Of a stretch of DNA of 64,000 nucleotides, positions 53,448-61,892 are shown piece after piece. A program made the position numbers and the translations under genes. Under the pieces are notes generated by a model that saw nothing but the letters and a program-made list of their open reading frames with translations, ran no database searches and was not told where the DNA came from. Every line of letters starts with the position of its first letter. The first letter of the stretch is position 1. Source of the DNA: Paludibacteraceae bacterium (lineage in GTDB: Bacteria; Bacteroidota; Bacteroidia; Bacteroidales; Paludibacteraceae); the NCBI GenBank assembly GCA_016283095.1, contig JAEEMG010000005.1:1-64000 (forward strand), read 5' to 3'.

Positions 53448-53487
53448 AAAAAAAGCGTGGGAATCTCGCTAGTCGCTCATTCCACGC
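53448..53487 (-). terminator. Intrinsic terminator of the structured RNA, just before the Hsp70 start
   Basis: Minus strand: GCGTGGAAT (53487-53479) pairs with ATTCCCACGC (53464-53455, one-base bulge), followed by seven U (53454-53448). It ends 31 bp before the Hsp70 ATG. Confidence 0.85.
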
Positions 53488-53744
53488 ATAGAGGCTCTCG
53501 CATTGCCTACCAAAGTTGAACGAGCAACGCAGAAGCCCACGCAATATGCTATATAATACTTAGCACACCTCTTTACGAGGTGCACCAAGTGCAATACAAC
53601 ACACCCACAGACATCTACCGTTGCTTTATTCTCGACTTTGGCTTTGAAATTTGCGAGATTTCTATGCGTCAAGAACAAAGCGTCAAGTAAACGCTTTTCA
53701 ATATGTCTGCCCCAAGATTCCGTCCATTGGACTTCCGCTTGGAA
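53448..53744 (-). ncRNA. Structured ~300-nt RNA upstream of the Hsp70-helicase cassette
   Basis: Bounded by a consensus promoter (53750-53780) and an intrinsic terminator (53448-53487). The RNA strand folds extensively. A 5' hairpin pairs CCAAG with CTTGG and GTCC with GGAC. CAGACAT (53709-53703 region) pairs with ATGTCTG further on, enclosing AAAGCG/CGCTTT and GAAAT/ATTTC hairpins. A stem pairs CACCTC with GAGGTG; GGGCT...GCGTTGC pairs with GCAATGC...AGCCT; the terminator comes last. A 92-codon open frame covers it, but its ATG lies at the promoter edge, so I read it as non-coding. It may be an independent ncRNA, an attenuated leader or a multicopy element. I cannot name the family. Confidence 0.65.
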
Positions 53745-53749
53745 CATTG

Positions 53750-53780
53750 CAAATGTATATTTTTCTTTTTATTCTACAAA
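53750..53780 (-). promoter_or_regulatory. Two-box promoter of the structured RNA
   Basis: Minus strand TTTG (53780-53777), 19-nt spacer, TACATTTG (53757-53750); an ideal TTTG-N19-TAnnTTTG promoter with start predicted near 53743. No other such box lies between here and the Hsp70 ATG. Confidence 0.8.
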
Positions 53781-54053
53781 ATTTCTTTTTTTTATTCTGA
53801 AACTTACAAGAGGTATAAATTGGTTTAATAATGACTTCTTTTTAATTTCGCATATTCTATTAAAAGTTTGATAAAAACATGACATTGATACATAAGCAAT
53901 AGGAAAACATGTTTTCTCCCATTTTGTTTTATGCGTTAAGCTGTTTTCAATGTCATCCATGACATGTTTTCCAGTGCCACAACGAAGTTGTTCATATATG
54001 GCACGTTTTCTGTTTTCTTCTCAAAGACACAAGTGAAAATTGAATTTTAAAAC
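53781..54053. other. Gene-free spacer upstream of the RNA promoter
   Basis: AT-rich and without a convincing ORF; a 63-codon minus frame at 53769-53960 has no supporting features. Nothing else is seen. Confidence 0.5.
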
Positions 54054-54086
54054 AAAAAAGTCCCTAAACTCACGCTCAGGAACCTC
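54054..54086 (-). terminator. Terminator of the 468-aa secreted protein gene
   Basis: Minus strand: 6-bp stem GTTCCT/AGGGAC (one G-U pair) followed by six U, about 20 bp past the stop at 54107. Confidence 0.6.
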
Positions 54087-54106
54087 TTATTAATACATCA
54101 ATGAAA

Positions 54107-55513
54107 TTATTTTCGTATAACAATTTTCTTTTTTATAATGTAGACGGTGTTTGTGCCCATATTTTCAGGTGACACTCGTCGTCCATAAATGTCATATACA
54201 ACAACTCTTCCTCCTTCATTCTCAGACAACACGTCGTCGATTCCAGAAAGACCTCCTGTCTTGTCAGATGTAGAAAGTGAGATTTTCAATTCCGTCTCAT
54301 GCCTTTCATTACGAGCATGAACCTTAACCTCGTATGTTCCACTTTCCTCCAGTGTTCCATAAATTGAAATCTGCTCCTCTTCTTCATCTATCATACTTGA
54401 AACGCCCTTTGGCAATCCTTCCACCCATACAGAGTCAGAGTTATAGTATGAAAGTTCGATTCCATTAATCATGTCGCCAACCGAAACAACCTGGCTCAAT
54501 GTAGTTTCATCCAAAGCCTCGATAATCGGACGTATCTCAGGCAATACCGCCACTTCGATGTTGTAGACTACGAATGAGAACTGTGTCTCGTAAGCGATAT
54601 CAAAATCATGAACTCCCAATTCTGTCGGTGCTCCCTGAATCCAGATATCATGCTTTGAGGAGTCAATCACCATCTCCAAACCTGGAGTTATAGGCTCATT
54701 GGTAAGTTTTCCTGGAGCCAACCATTCGAATCCGAACTTCTCAATCGAGTCGCCAAGCTCAACAACCTGCTTCGTTCCTCCTGTTCCGATCTTTATCAAT
54801 CCTCCTTCATACACATTTATCTTGAATTCGATTGAATCACAATATGTTTTCGGATGGAACTTCATTGTATCAATCGACTTGACTGGCTCATCACAAACGA
54901 TAATCGAATCTTTCGAATAGTACAACGAGTCTGCTCCATAAACCTTGAAACTGTATGTTCCAGATGGCAAAGTCTCCGTCGACACGATCTCACAATGGTC
55001 ATCACCCTTTACGAGCTTCATACCAGAAGGAAGTTCTGATGTCCATACTGAGTATGTGAACTTTGTATAGTCAATTCTGATAGGATCAAGTATCGTCTCA
55101 GTGTCTATATCAAAATTCTTTTTTTCTGTCTCTAGATAAGGTCTCAATACAGTCAATTTTCCAGGACGACTAATTCTTTCTTTAGTTAAAGAATCGTTTG
55201 TCACCAGACCCCATATTCTTATTTCGTATGACTTTGTAGGACCTCCAGCGATTCCTGACAAATAAATTCTACGATTTTCAAAATCATGATATACAGTGAA
55301 AATCGCATCTGGCACCTGCACATGATCGATCACAACACCTTCCTCATACTCGTAATAAAAAGGCTCAATAGAGTCTCCCGACATAACTGTTTGATACGCC
55401 GATCCTTTTCCATGCTTTATGATGAAATCATTCGGGTTCACACTGGCTGCCGAAACCGACACTTGTGTGAACAACGAAATCAATAGTAGCAATATGTTAG
55501 AGAAATACCTCAT
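54107..55513 (-). CDS. Secreted protein with T9SS-like sorting domain, 468 aa
   Basis: Signal peptide MRYFSNILLLLISLFTQVSVSA. The mature part consists of repeated beta-rich segments of about 90-100 residues, each with a 'xxGDSIEPFYYEY / ELGDSIEKFGFEW / SVGDMINGIELSYYNSDSVWVEGLPKG' element and a following G-T-Y-x-V strand (GTYSFKVYG, GTYEVKVHA). They resemble putative-Ig or bacterial cadherin-like repeats. The C-terminus (RVVVYDIYGRRVSPENMGTNTVYIIKKKIVIRK) is a T9SS type-A-like sorting tail. No catalytic domain; probably a surface or matrix protein. Promoter at 55533-55540. Confidence 0.75.
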   Translation of the reverse strand: MRYFSNILLLLISLFTQVSVSAASVNPNDFIIKHGKGSAYQTVMSGDSIEPFYYEYEEGVVIDHVQVPDAIFTVYHDFENRRIYLSGIAGGPTKSYEIRIWGLVTNDSLTKERISRPGKLTVLRPYLETEKKNFDIDTETILDPIRIDYTKFTYSVWTSELPSGMKLVKGDDHCEIVSTETLPSGTYSFKVYGADSLYYSKDSIIVCDEPVKSIDTMKFHPKTYCDSIEFKINVYEGGLIKIGTGGTKQVVELGDSIEKFGFEWLAPGKLTNEPITPGLEMVIDSSKHDIWIQGAPTELGVHDFDIAYETQFSFVVYNIEVAVLPEIRPIIEALDETTLSQVVSVGDMINGIELSYYNSDSVWVEGLPKGVSSMIDEEEEQISIYGTLEESGTYEVKVHARNERHETELKISLSTSDKTGGLSGIDDVLSENEGGRVVVYDIYGRRVSPENMGTNTVYIIKKKIVIRK

Positions 55514-55532
55514 AAGCTTTTCATTTATGTTG

Positions 55533-55540
55533 CAAATTTA
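55533..55540 (-). promoter_or_regulatory. -7 box of the 468-aa secreted protein gene
   Basis: Minus strand TAAATTTG, predicted start near 55526, leader about 13 nt. Confidence 0.5.
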
Positions 55541-55588
55541 AGTATAAAAATGCTAACATTATAGGATTTCCGTATCAAACGTAAAAGA

Positions 55589-57502
55589 TTATCGTATCAT
55601 AACCTTTTTTCCTGCATGGATATATACTTTTCCCGCAGTAGGTTGAGACACTTTTCTCCCATAAATGTCGTAATATTCAGAATTTCCCATTTCATCGGAG
55701 ATTGTCAAATCCACCGATGTAGGATCAGATCCGCTCTGCTTCTTTACGCAGTCGCAAAACTCACTGTCTAACGCGATAATGAAACAAGCTTGCTTCACAC
55801 TGAACGTGAATGTGAAATCTTTGCAAACCGGCTCAGAAAACTCATACGTTATCATTGCTGGAGACGATGCATAATTGCTAGTGTTTCTATCAAAAGTCAA
55901 GTAGACGGTGGAATCTCCATTTATCTCCGACAACACTGATAGCAATTCCGCGTCATTAGTGTATCCGACAAATGTGATTTTCTTCGCTGCTACTCCATCC
56001 GGCATTGTCAATTTTGCCTGAGCTCCGTTTGACCCCTTGAATGTTTTGTATGTCTTGCCAAGATATGTCACATCATTGCCATAAAGTACTGGTTTATCGT
56101 CACGGGAAGAAATCTCCCATTTGTATCCAGTATAACCGTCATCCGTACAGCTCCACACATTTTCTTTATCCGTACCTTCTCTCATTGATGTCTTGCCATT
56201 GTCGAAATGGAAAACATGCTCATTTTCAGATGGGCCAGGATTATCAAGAGTATCAGGTGGCACAATCTCACCACCCAAAGTGACTCCGTTAGACGACGCT
56301 CCCAATCCACCCATCGCATTTGCGGCACGCACTGTGTAGACGGAATTGACATTGCCTCCGTTAACCATGTATGTTGATTGTGTAGTGTTTGCCACATACT
56401 TGCCGTCACAGAAAATGAAATAGCACATCGCATTCTCATCGTCATTCCACGACAGCATATTGCCATTGGAAGCAAGTTGACGGGCAGAAACAAGTGTGGC
56501 GTCAACATCTGGAGCCCATCCGTCAGAACCCACAACATTTTTTATGGTATACTGCGACGCCTCCCATGAATTCAGCACAGGATTGAAATTTGCAGTCGAA
56601 CCATCTTTACTACATGTGTAATAAGAACGACGCTGGCTCAAGTCGACAGCGTTTCCCCACATATCCTTGCTGTTATATTCTGCGAACAATGCAGGACAGG
56701 TATTCATCGGATTACCCCACCCAGCCGCAGAAGGTTTTTTCTTCATTGTTGTGTTCAAGAAAACAGCTCTCGGTTTCTGCTGCCACGCTCTGCCCAGAGT
56801 GAAACTTCCGTCAGAAACAGCACCGTCGATCGTACAACTTTCAAATACATATCCAAACTGTTCACCGCTTCCGCCAGGAGCTGTGATAACATCGTTAGCA
56901 CGGTTTTCACAATATAGCAGACAACGGTTGAAATAGACCTGTCCGCCACCACAAATGAAATCCACAGTTCCGTGAATCTCACAACCCTCAAGATAAGTGC
57001 GTCGCGCCGCCTTGGTCGTATAGTATGTGTCCTGACCAGAAAGCATCTTCACATTCTTGTAGATGTTCTTGTCGCCCTCATCTTGCAAACACACAAGACG
57101 ATTGGCAGATGCGTTCACATTGACATATCCATTGTTTTTCAACGTGATATCCTGCATATAGATACCACCTTTCTTCAAATAAAGAGTGGCAGTCACGCCA
57201 ATTCCCTCCGTCGTAGGAGCATTATAACAAACCACACCATCCATACTCTGTCCGATCAACGACACATTGGCTCTTGAAAAAGTAGTCTTCTGGTTGGAAT
57301 CACCAGTCATTCGGCCAAAATCATACTGTCCATCAGGCAAAAATATGTAGTATCGAGCTTTTGTAGACGATTCTGCGGCAGCCTTAGCCTGAGCCCATGT
57401 ACCGTCGACCCCGACCACAAAATCGAAGTTTTGCTTATTCACGCCTGCAAATATAGATGCTGAAAAAGCAGTTGTTATTAGAGTAGTGACAAATCCTTTC
57501 AT
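55589..57502 (-). CDS. Pectinesterase (CE8) with accessory domains and T9SS-like tail
   Basis: From ATG 57502 (637 aa; frame open to 57526) the signal peptide is MKGFVTTLITTAFSASIFAG. The right-handed beta-helix of carbohydrate esterase 8 spans about 25-320. In full-frame numbering, active-site motifs are GQDTYY (Asp166), GTVDFICGGG (Asp189) and LGRAWQ (Arg246). A fibronectin-III-like linker (about 345-415, SARQLASNGNMLSWNDDEN ... YTVRAANAMGGLG) and a further beta-sandwich (about 430-590) follow. The tail EYYDIYGRKVSQPTAGKVYIHAGKKVMIR is T9SS-like. It removes methyl groups from homogalacturonan and so works with pectate lyases, none of which is in the window. Confidence 0.92.
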   Translation of the reverse strand: MKGFVTTLITTAFSASIFAGVNKQNFDFVVGVDGTWAQAKAAAESSTKARYYIFLPDGQYDFGRMTGDSNQKTTFSRANVSLIGQSMDGVVCYNAPTTEGIGVTATLYLKKGGIYMQDITLKNNGYVNVNASANRLVCLQDEGDKNIYKNVKMLSGQDTYYTTKAARRTYLEGCEIHGTVDFICGGGQVYFNRCLLYCENRANDVITAPGGSGEQFGYVFESCTIDGAVSDGSFTLGRAWQQKPRAVFLNTTMKKKPSAAGWGNPMNTCPALFAEYNSKDMWGNAVDLSQRRSYYTCSKDGSTANFNPVLNSWEASQYTIKNVVGSDGWAPDVDATLVSARQLASNGNMLSWNDDENAMCYFIFCDGKYVANTTQSTYMVNGGNVNSVYTVRAANAMGGLGASSNGVTLGGEIVPPDTLDNPGPSENEHVFHFDNGKTSMREGTDKENVWSCTDDGYTGYKWEISSRDDKPVLYGNDVTYLGKTYKTFKGSNGAQAKLTMPDGVAAKKITFVGYTNDAELLSVLSEINGDSTVYLTFDRNTSNYASSPAMITYEFSEPVCKDFTFTFSVKQACFIIALDSEFCDCVKKQSGSDPTSVDLTISDEMGNSEYYDIYGRKVSQPTAGKVYIHAGKKVMIR

Positions 57503-57611
57503 ATCACAAAATGTTAGTTTACGCAAATGAATAATAATTTATCCGTCGCAACAACAAAATATCTATCAAATTACGCACCATATATTTTTTGCACCTCTTT
57601 TTGTTACAATA

Positions 57612-57619
57612 CAAACGTA
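57612..57619 (-). promoter_or_regulatory. Possible -7 box for the pectinesterase gene
   Basis: Minus strand TACGTTTG, about 110 bp before ATG 57502. It lies just after the terminator of the M6 peptidase gene. Confidence 0.4.
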
Positions 57620-57630
57620 TTTAAACGCAA

Positions 57631-57665
57631 AAGGCAGGAATGTCAACAGATAACATTCCCGCCTT
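57631..57665 (-). terminator. Terminator of the M6 peptidase gene
   Basis: A 13-bp stem with one mismatch (57631-57643 with 57653-57665) is followed on the minus strand by a short U4 run. It is 18 bp past the stop. Confidence 0.6.
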
Positions 57666-57682
57666 CATTTAGGAAAAACGAA

Positions 57683-60088
57683 TTATTTCACAACTTTATA
57701 CCACTTTCCACACTGTTCCAACATATATACTCCATGAGCCAATTTCAAGCTCTCCACATCGGAAAAAGCATCGATTTCTCCGATGAATTGGCCTTTTTCA
57801 TTGTAGACGCGAATGTTGCCGTCATCTGTCGGATTCACAAGTACATTCTCAACATCAGAAGGATTGGATCTGTCTGTCACTTTGATATTGTAAGTCAACA
57901 TTATCTGTTGCTCTTCATATATCATGATCTGATTCACCGTACATGAATCACCAGCTTGTGTGTTTCCTGGATACAAGCCGACATGCATTCCGTTGCCTTC
58001 CAAATCAATTTCAACATACACAGCCGCTGTTGTGGTGGTATTGCTCCACTTCTCAACATTTCCACTCAAATTGTACCAATAGCCCTTGTTAGCAGTGAAA
58101 TCTTTCACCACATCACCATTGGGTTCAACCGAATAAAGGGAAACTTCACCTCCTAATCTTGACACCAACTCTGAAAATGATATTCCAAAAATGTCGGAGA
58201 TTTCGTCATTATTAATATCAACAATTGTACCATCGTAGCCATCATTCACGTCAACATTGACATCGAAAGAATACTCTCTGACTGTAATGATCTTCTTGAT
58301 TTTCAGATAGAACTCTTTTTCTGCTTCATTATTATTGGCATCTTTCAATACAATTCTGATATTTCCATCGAATCCTTCTGTAGGCGTTCCAGAAATAATG
58401 CCATCATCGCTCAAAACAAGACCAGCAGGAAGATTGTAACCATTCTTCAAAGAAAACGAATAATCAGGTTCTCCACCCTCTGCCTCTAATGCCACATAAT
58501 AAGCGGTGTCAGCCTCGCCCTCTGGAATATACTCTGTAGCGAAAGAAAGAGGACGCAACTCATTTCCACAACGGAAAGTCATTGTAGTGCCTGGTTCCGA
58601 AAACTCCCAAAGATAGATGCCACTCGGATTGCCATCATACCATCTTGCACTCGGATCACTGTTATCATCGAATACCGCCGGACCATTTTTTGAATTCCAC
58701 ATACAGTTTTTTGATGTTGCCGGACGGCCATCAAGAAGTTCTGGTTTGCCAGCATATCTGTTATCACCTTCAGTGTTGACATGCCAAATCATCACACCCG
58801 GATTCTTAGTGCCATAATAATTAGCATAATGCTTGTCGCGCACCTCCATATAATAGCGTTCATTGGCATTTGCACCTGTTCCATAAAACACGGCAGCGTT
58901 TCCAACCTCTTGTTTGATAGTGATTTTGCGTCCGTCCTTTATATTAGTGATATCCTGTTTGTTAGAAAGCCAACCAAGCTCATCCATAGAATATGGATTA
59001 AGCAGTTCAGGATTTTTATCGTCTGGAGTCCAAAAAGTATTGGCAATATTGAAACTCTCAATATTGTTGTCGTGATTCTCATCTTCAAAAGAATAAAAGT
59101 CAGGCAATCCAAGCACCAGATGACCATTTTCATGAACAAAAGTACCCATAGTCAATTCCTTATCAAGATTCGACATCTGGTAGGCATGCCAATTTCTATT
59201 TGATATGTTTCTGTACTTGCTTCTTAGATCAAACTTATATCCTCCCTGATGCGGCCAGAGTCCGGTTGCCCACTTAGCAGGAGCAGCTCCAGCGTAAAAA
59301 ATATTGATCGCCATAATTCTTACACCATTAAAAGTGAGGTCATTAAGGTCGAACCCATCTTTTTCTTTCGATATATCAAGCAGAGCTTCCGTCACAACAG
59401 GAAAGAAACGATCAGTAGTATAGTCTGTAGCATCAGAAGGAGAATAATATTCGAAATTATTCGGAGCATGATAAATATCCTTAGGCAAATAGTTGATATA
59501 TGTCAACTTGCCACCAGACATCCAACGAAAATGCTCTTTGATTGAACGAGCGTTTCCGTAGACTGTTTTATCACTTGAATTAAGATATATATCCACTTCA
59601 TCACGTGTCACCGAGAATTTTCTGTCAGCGAAATCAATCATCAAGCATACACCATAAACAGTATCAGGAAGGACTGTGGCGTCTCGCAACCGAGGTGCAG
59701 TGTCATTATCCAATCCAAGTAAACTTTTATTGCCGGCTATAATCTCATTTCTTCTTTCCGCGTCCAAACGGATATGCGGTTTGACAATCATACCGACTTC
59801 CGACGGAGCAACTCCACCTCTGAATTTAATTCCTGATGAAGCATATTCCCTACCGTCGGCAGAAAGCATAGCATAACAGATATAACCATTCTCTTCATCA
59901 CGTATAAGAGTGTATCCATCCTCACTTTCCGCATCCATATATAAATCAGAACCGAAAAGACGGACAGTAACAGTATCTCCGTCAGGTTGAGTAAACTTAT
60001 ATGGTGTAGCATGATACACTCGAGCGACTACCGGGGAAAACAACATTCCCACAAGTGTCAATACAATAGTAAATAAAGTGTGTTTCAT
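57683..60088 (-). CDS. M6-family (InhA-like) secreted metalloprotease
   Basis: 801 aa. The signal peptide (about 1-22) ends FSPVVA. A propeptide-like region (about 30-140) precedes the M6 catalytic domain (about 145-480) with HENGH (His319, Glu320, His323) in TFVHENGHLVLGLPDFYS, matching HExxH with the Met-turn region downstream. A putative-Ig (He_PIG) domain follows (about 510-590, GEPDYSFSLKNGYNLPAGLVLSDDGIISGTPTEGF), then a Bacteroidota-type module. The tail RVYNEKGQFIGEIDAFSDVE ... GVYMLEQCGKWYKVVK is T9SS-like. It is an extracellular zinc protease; its target is unknown. Confidence 0.9.
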   Translation of the reverse strand: MKHTLFTIVLTLVGMLFSPVVARVYHATPYKFTQPDGDTVTVRLFGSDLYMDAESEDGYTLIRDEENGYICYAMLSADGREYASSGIKFRGGVAPSEVGMIVKPHIRLDAERRNEIIAGNKSLLGLDNDTAPRLRDATVLPDTVYGVCLMIDFADRKFSVTRDEVDIYLNSSDKTVYGNARSIKEHFRWMSGGKLTYINYLPKDIYHAPNNFEYYSPSDATDYTTDRFFPVVTEALLDISKEKDGFDLNDLTFNGVRIMAINIFYAGAAPAKWATGLWPHQGGYKFDLRSKYRNISNRNWHAYQMSNLDKELTMGTFVHENGHLVLGLPDFYSFEDENHDNNIESFNIANTFWTPDDKNPELLNPYSMDELGWLSNKQDITNIKDGRKITIKQEVGNAAVFYGTGANANERYYMEVRDKHYANYYGTKNPGVMIWHVNTEGDNRYAGKPELLDGRPATSKNCMWNSKNGPAVFDDNSDPSARWYDGNPSGIYLWEFSEPGTTMTFRCGNELRPLSFATEYIPEGEADTAYYVALEAEGGEPDYSFSLKNGYNLPAGLVLSDDGIISGTPTEGFDGNIRIVLKDANNNEAEKEFYLKIKKIITVREYSFDVNVDVNDGYDGTIVDINNDEISDIFGISFSELVSRLGGEVSLYSVEPNGDVVKDFTANKGYWYNLSGNVEKWSNTTTTAAVYVEIDLEGNGMHVGLYPGNTQAGDSCTVNQIMIYEEQQIMLTYNIKVTDRSNPSDVENVLVNPTDDGNIRVYNEKGQFIGEIDAFSDVESLKLAHGVYMLEQCGKWYKVVK

Positions 60089-60227
60089 AGTACATAAATT
60101 TCATTAATTAACTCCATAAAAGTACAAATGAAAAAGTAAATGACAAATGAAAAAGGTAAAAACAAACCGATAAGATATTTTTGTCTATCCTGATAGATAT
60201 TTGTGAGAGGTAAAAATCATTTAAACT

Positions 60228-60264
60228 AAAAAAGCCGAACGATTATGTCGTCCGGCTTTTTATG
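60228..60264. terminator. Orphan bidirectional terminator
   Basis: Stem AAAAAGCCG-ACGA with TCGT-CGGCTTTTT (one mismatch) has U runs on both strands. It lies 140 bp upstream of the M6 start. It would stop a minus-strand transcript entering from 60.3-60.8 kb. Confidence 0.75.
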
Positions 60265-60400
60265 TTAGTTAGTTTTCATCATATTGCATTCTGTTTCACA
60301 ACACGCAATAAAGTAGATATAATAATTTATAATAGGGTCAAAATCTTTTTGTACTGCAATGTTAATGCTTTATTCTGCCACGCATGTTCAATTATTTAAT

Positions 60401-60479
60401 TTTTATGTGGACTTTTTAAAAAACCGCCATTTCATCGAAAAAATCCACATAAAACCGCAAAAAATCCACATAAAACCAC
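60401..60479. repeat. 21-bp tandem repeat with an inverted copy
   Basis: Two adjacent 21-bp units (60438-60458 and 60459-60479; core AATCCACATAAAACC) differ at one base. An inverted 17-bp copy lies upstream (60401-60417, one mismatch). Together they can form a stem of about 17 bp or act as an array of binding sites. Confidence 0.75.
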
Positions 60480-60772
60480 CCAAATTTCGATCTTGACAAA
60501 CTGATCAATCAAAAAAACAAGACATCTAATCCGAATTTATCTTATGGAAAAATCTTAATGTCATATTTCAACACGACAAAAACAAACAAAATGACTTGCC
60601 AAATAGGGATTTTAAAGGGCTATATGCACTCTTAATACGAATCAACAAGCAAAACTTTATTATTGGTTGTTATATATCAAACAATAAATCAAATAACCGG
60701 CAAAAAAATGAAAAAGTCGTTGACAAACAGCATTTTCATCATTAAAATCATTAATAATACAATAAATTATTA

Positions 60773-60780
60773 TAAATTTG
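60773..60780 (+). promoter_or_regulatory. -7 box of the Pro-rich barrel protein gene
   Basis: TAAATTTG, predicted start near 60787, leader about 24 nt. Confidence 0.5.
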
Positions 60781-60810
60781 CCCTGAACTTATTTTAATGA
60801 CATATCAACA

Positions 60811-61791
60811 ATGAATAAATTCAAGAATTATTGTTCGGTCTTTGCCTCAATAATTGTATTGTCCAATAGTGTGTACGCACAAGACTCCGTGCCAGCTTCT
60901 ACACCAGCTTCCGCGCCAACAGAGTCTGTCACTACACCTTCAGGTGCATCATCTGTTGTGAATATTTTTCCAATCCAAGCACCTCAGACAACAGCTCCAG
61001 TAGCTCAGCAACCAATGGCTGTGCCGGTGCCTGTACCAGTGCCACCGCCACCACCAGCTCCGTGTCCGGTAGTGGTAGACCCGGTTCCGCCAGCTCCGCC
61101 ATGTCGTGAACCCGTATCTGTAGGATTCCGCGGAACATTGGGAATAAGCCGTTTTTCTGAAAGGACAAGAGAATCTGGCCATAGCGTGGCTTACCATACA
61201 GACATCGACATCCTGCAGTCTAGTGCAAACGAGGTGTTCCTGCCATATCTTGAAGGTGGCATCGTGATTGACATTCCCATACATCACTATTTTGCGATAT
61301 CTACTGGAGTATTTTATTCACAGAAGGCCAACCATCGCAAATGTTTTATCGACACCACTAATTTCAAAAGTGAGAATGCGATCATCACAAGAATCGGATA
61401 TATAAAGATTCCTGGTCAGTTGACATTGCGAAACTGGTTCACTGAGGACAGACGCTTTGATATAAGTGCAGGTCCGTATATGGCATTTGGAATCCACGGA
61501 AAAGTCAAAGAAAGATATATAAGCGACGTGGATGATATGATCATTCACGAGACAGAAACTAAAATCGACGTTTTCGACGAGAGTGTCTACGACAACAACA
61601 GCATGTCTCGCATTGCTCCATACAAACGTTTCGATTTCGGATTCTCGTTCGCCACCACTTACGAGTTCAGAAGGTACATGATCGGAGCCATCTTCGACAT
61701 GGGTCTGACAGACATCACCAAACCAGAACATAACGTGGGTAACACAAGAACAAGAAGCATCGGCGTGTTCTTCGGATACATGCTTAGATAA
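60811..61791 (+). CDS. Outer-membrane beta-barrel protein with Ala/Pro/Val-rich N-terminal linker
   Basis: 326 aa. Signal peptide to about residue 24 (SIIVLSNSVYA-like, ending VYAQDS). Residues about 25-105 are low complexity (repeated SVPASTPASAPTES-type, then VPVPVPVPPPPPAPCP and VDPVPPAPPC). A porin/OmpX-type barrel of about 220 residues follows (VGFRGTLGISRFSER, YFAISTGVFYSQKANH, YIKIPGQLTLRNWF, GFSFATTYEFRRYMIGAIFDMGLTDI, SIGVFFGYMLR). The end is strongly barrel-like (alternating aromatic residues, no sorting tail). Function unknown; the Pro-rich part may span the periplasm or peptidoglycan. Confidence 0.8.
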   Translation: MNKFKNYCSVFASIIVLSNSVYAQDSVPASTPASAPTESVTTPSGASSVVNIFPIQAPQTTAPVAQQPMAVPVPVPVPPPPPAPCPVVVDPVPPAPPCREPVSVGFRGTLGISRFSERTRESGHSVAYHTDIDILQSSANEVFLPYLEGGIVIDIPIHHYFAISTGVFYSQKANHRKCFIDTTNFKSENAIITRIGYIKIPGQLTLRNWFTEDRRFDISAGPYMAFGIHGKVKERYISDVDDMIIHETETKIDVFDESVYDNNSMSRIAPYKRFDFGFSFATTYEFRRYMIGAIFDMGLTDITKPEHNVGNTRTRSIGVFFGYMLR

Positions 61792-61826
61792 ATTCATAAT
61801 GCGTAATTCCTAATGCATAATTGGGA
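61791..61826. repeat. AT-rich TAATGCATAATT-type repeat
   Basis: Two to three near-copies of CATAATGCGTAATTCC / TAATGCATAATTGG lie between a stop codon and a terminator, as at 22297-22331. Confidence 0.6.
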
Positions 61827-61830
61827 AATT

Positions 61831-61873
61831 AAAGAGGGTGTATCAAATGTGATTTTGATACACCCTCTTTTTT
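61831..61873. terminator. Strong bidirectional terminator between convergent genes
   Basis: Stem of 17 bp (61831-61847 with 61854-61870; core GAGGGTGTATCAAA) with A/T tails on both sides. It serves the barrel gene (plus) and the GH16 gene (minus). Confidence 0.92.
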
Positions 61874-61892
61874 CATTTAGTATTATGCATTT

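Larger units (their letters stand above)
60089..60772. other. Gene-free region of about 700 bp with a terminator and 21-bp tandem repeats
   Basis: It contains the bidirectional terminator at 60228-60264 with no gene to terminate, and the tandem and inverted repeats at 60401-60479. It also holds two similar copies of ACAAATGAAAAAG near 60123 and 60141, close to the M6 start, and the promoter of the next gene. No ORF was found. Confidence 0.55.

Noticed and set aside
53469-53747. 92-codon open frame on the minus strand over the structured RNA
   Set aside because: Its ATG is only 3 nt past the -7 box, at or before the predicted transcription start. The translation is Cys-rich and unlike any family, and the DNA is better explained by RNA stems and a terminator.
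53769-53960. 63-codon minus-strand ORF
   Set aside because: Basic, low-complexity translation with no promoter, family or neighbour support.
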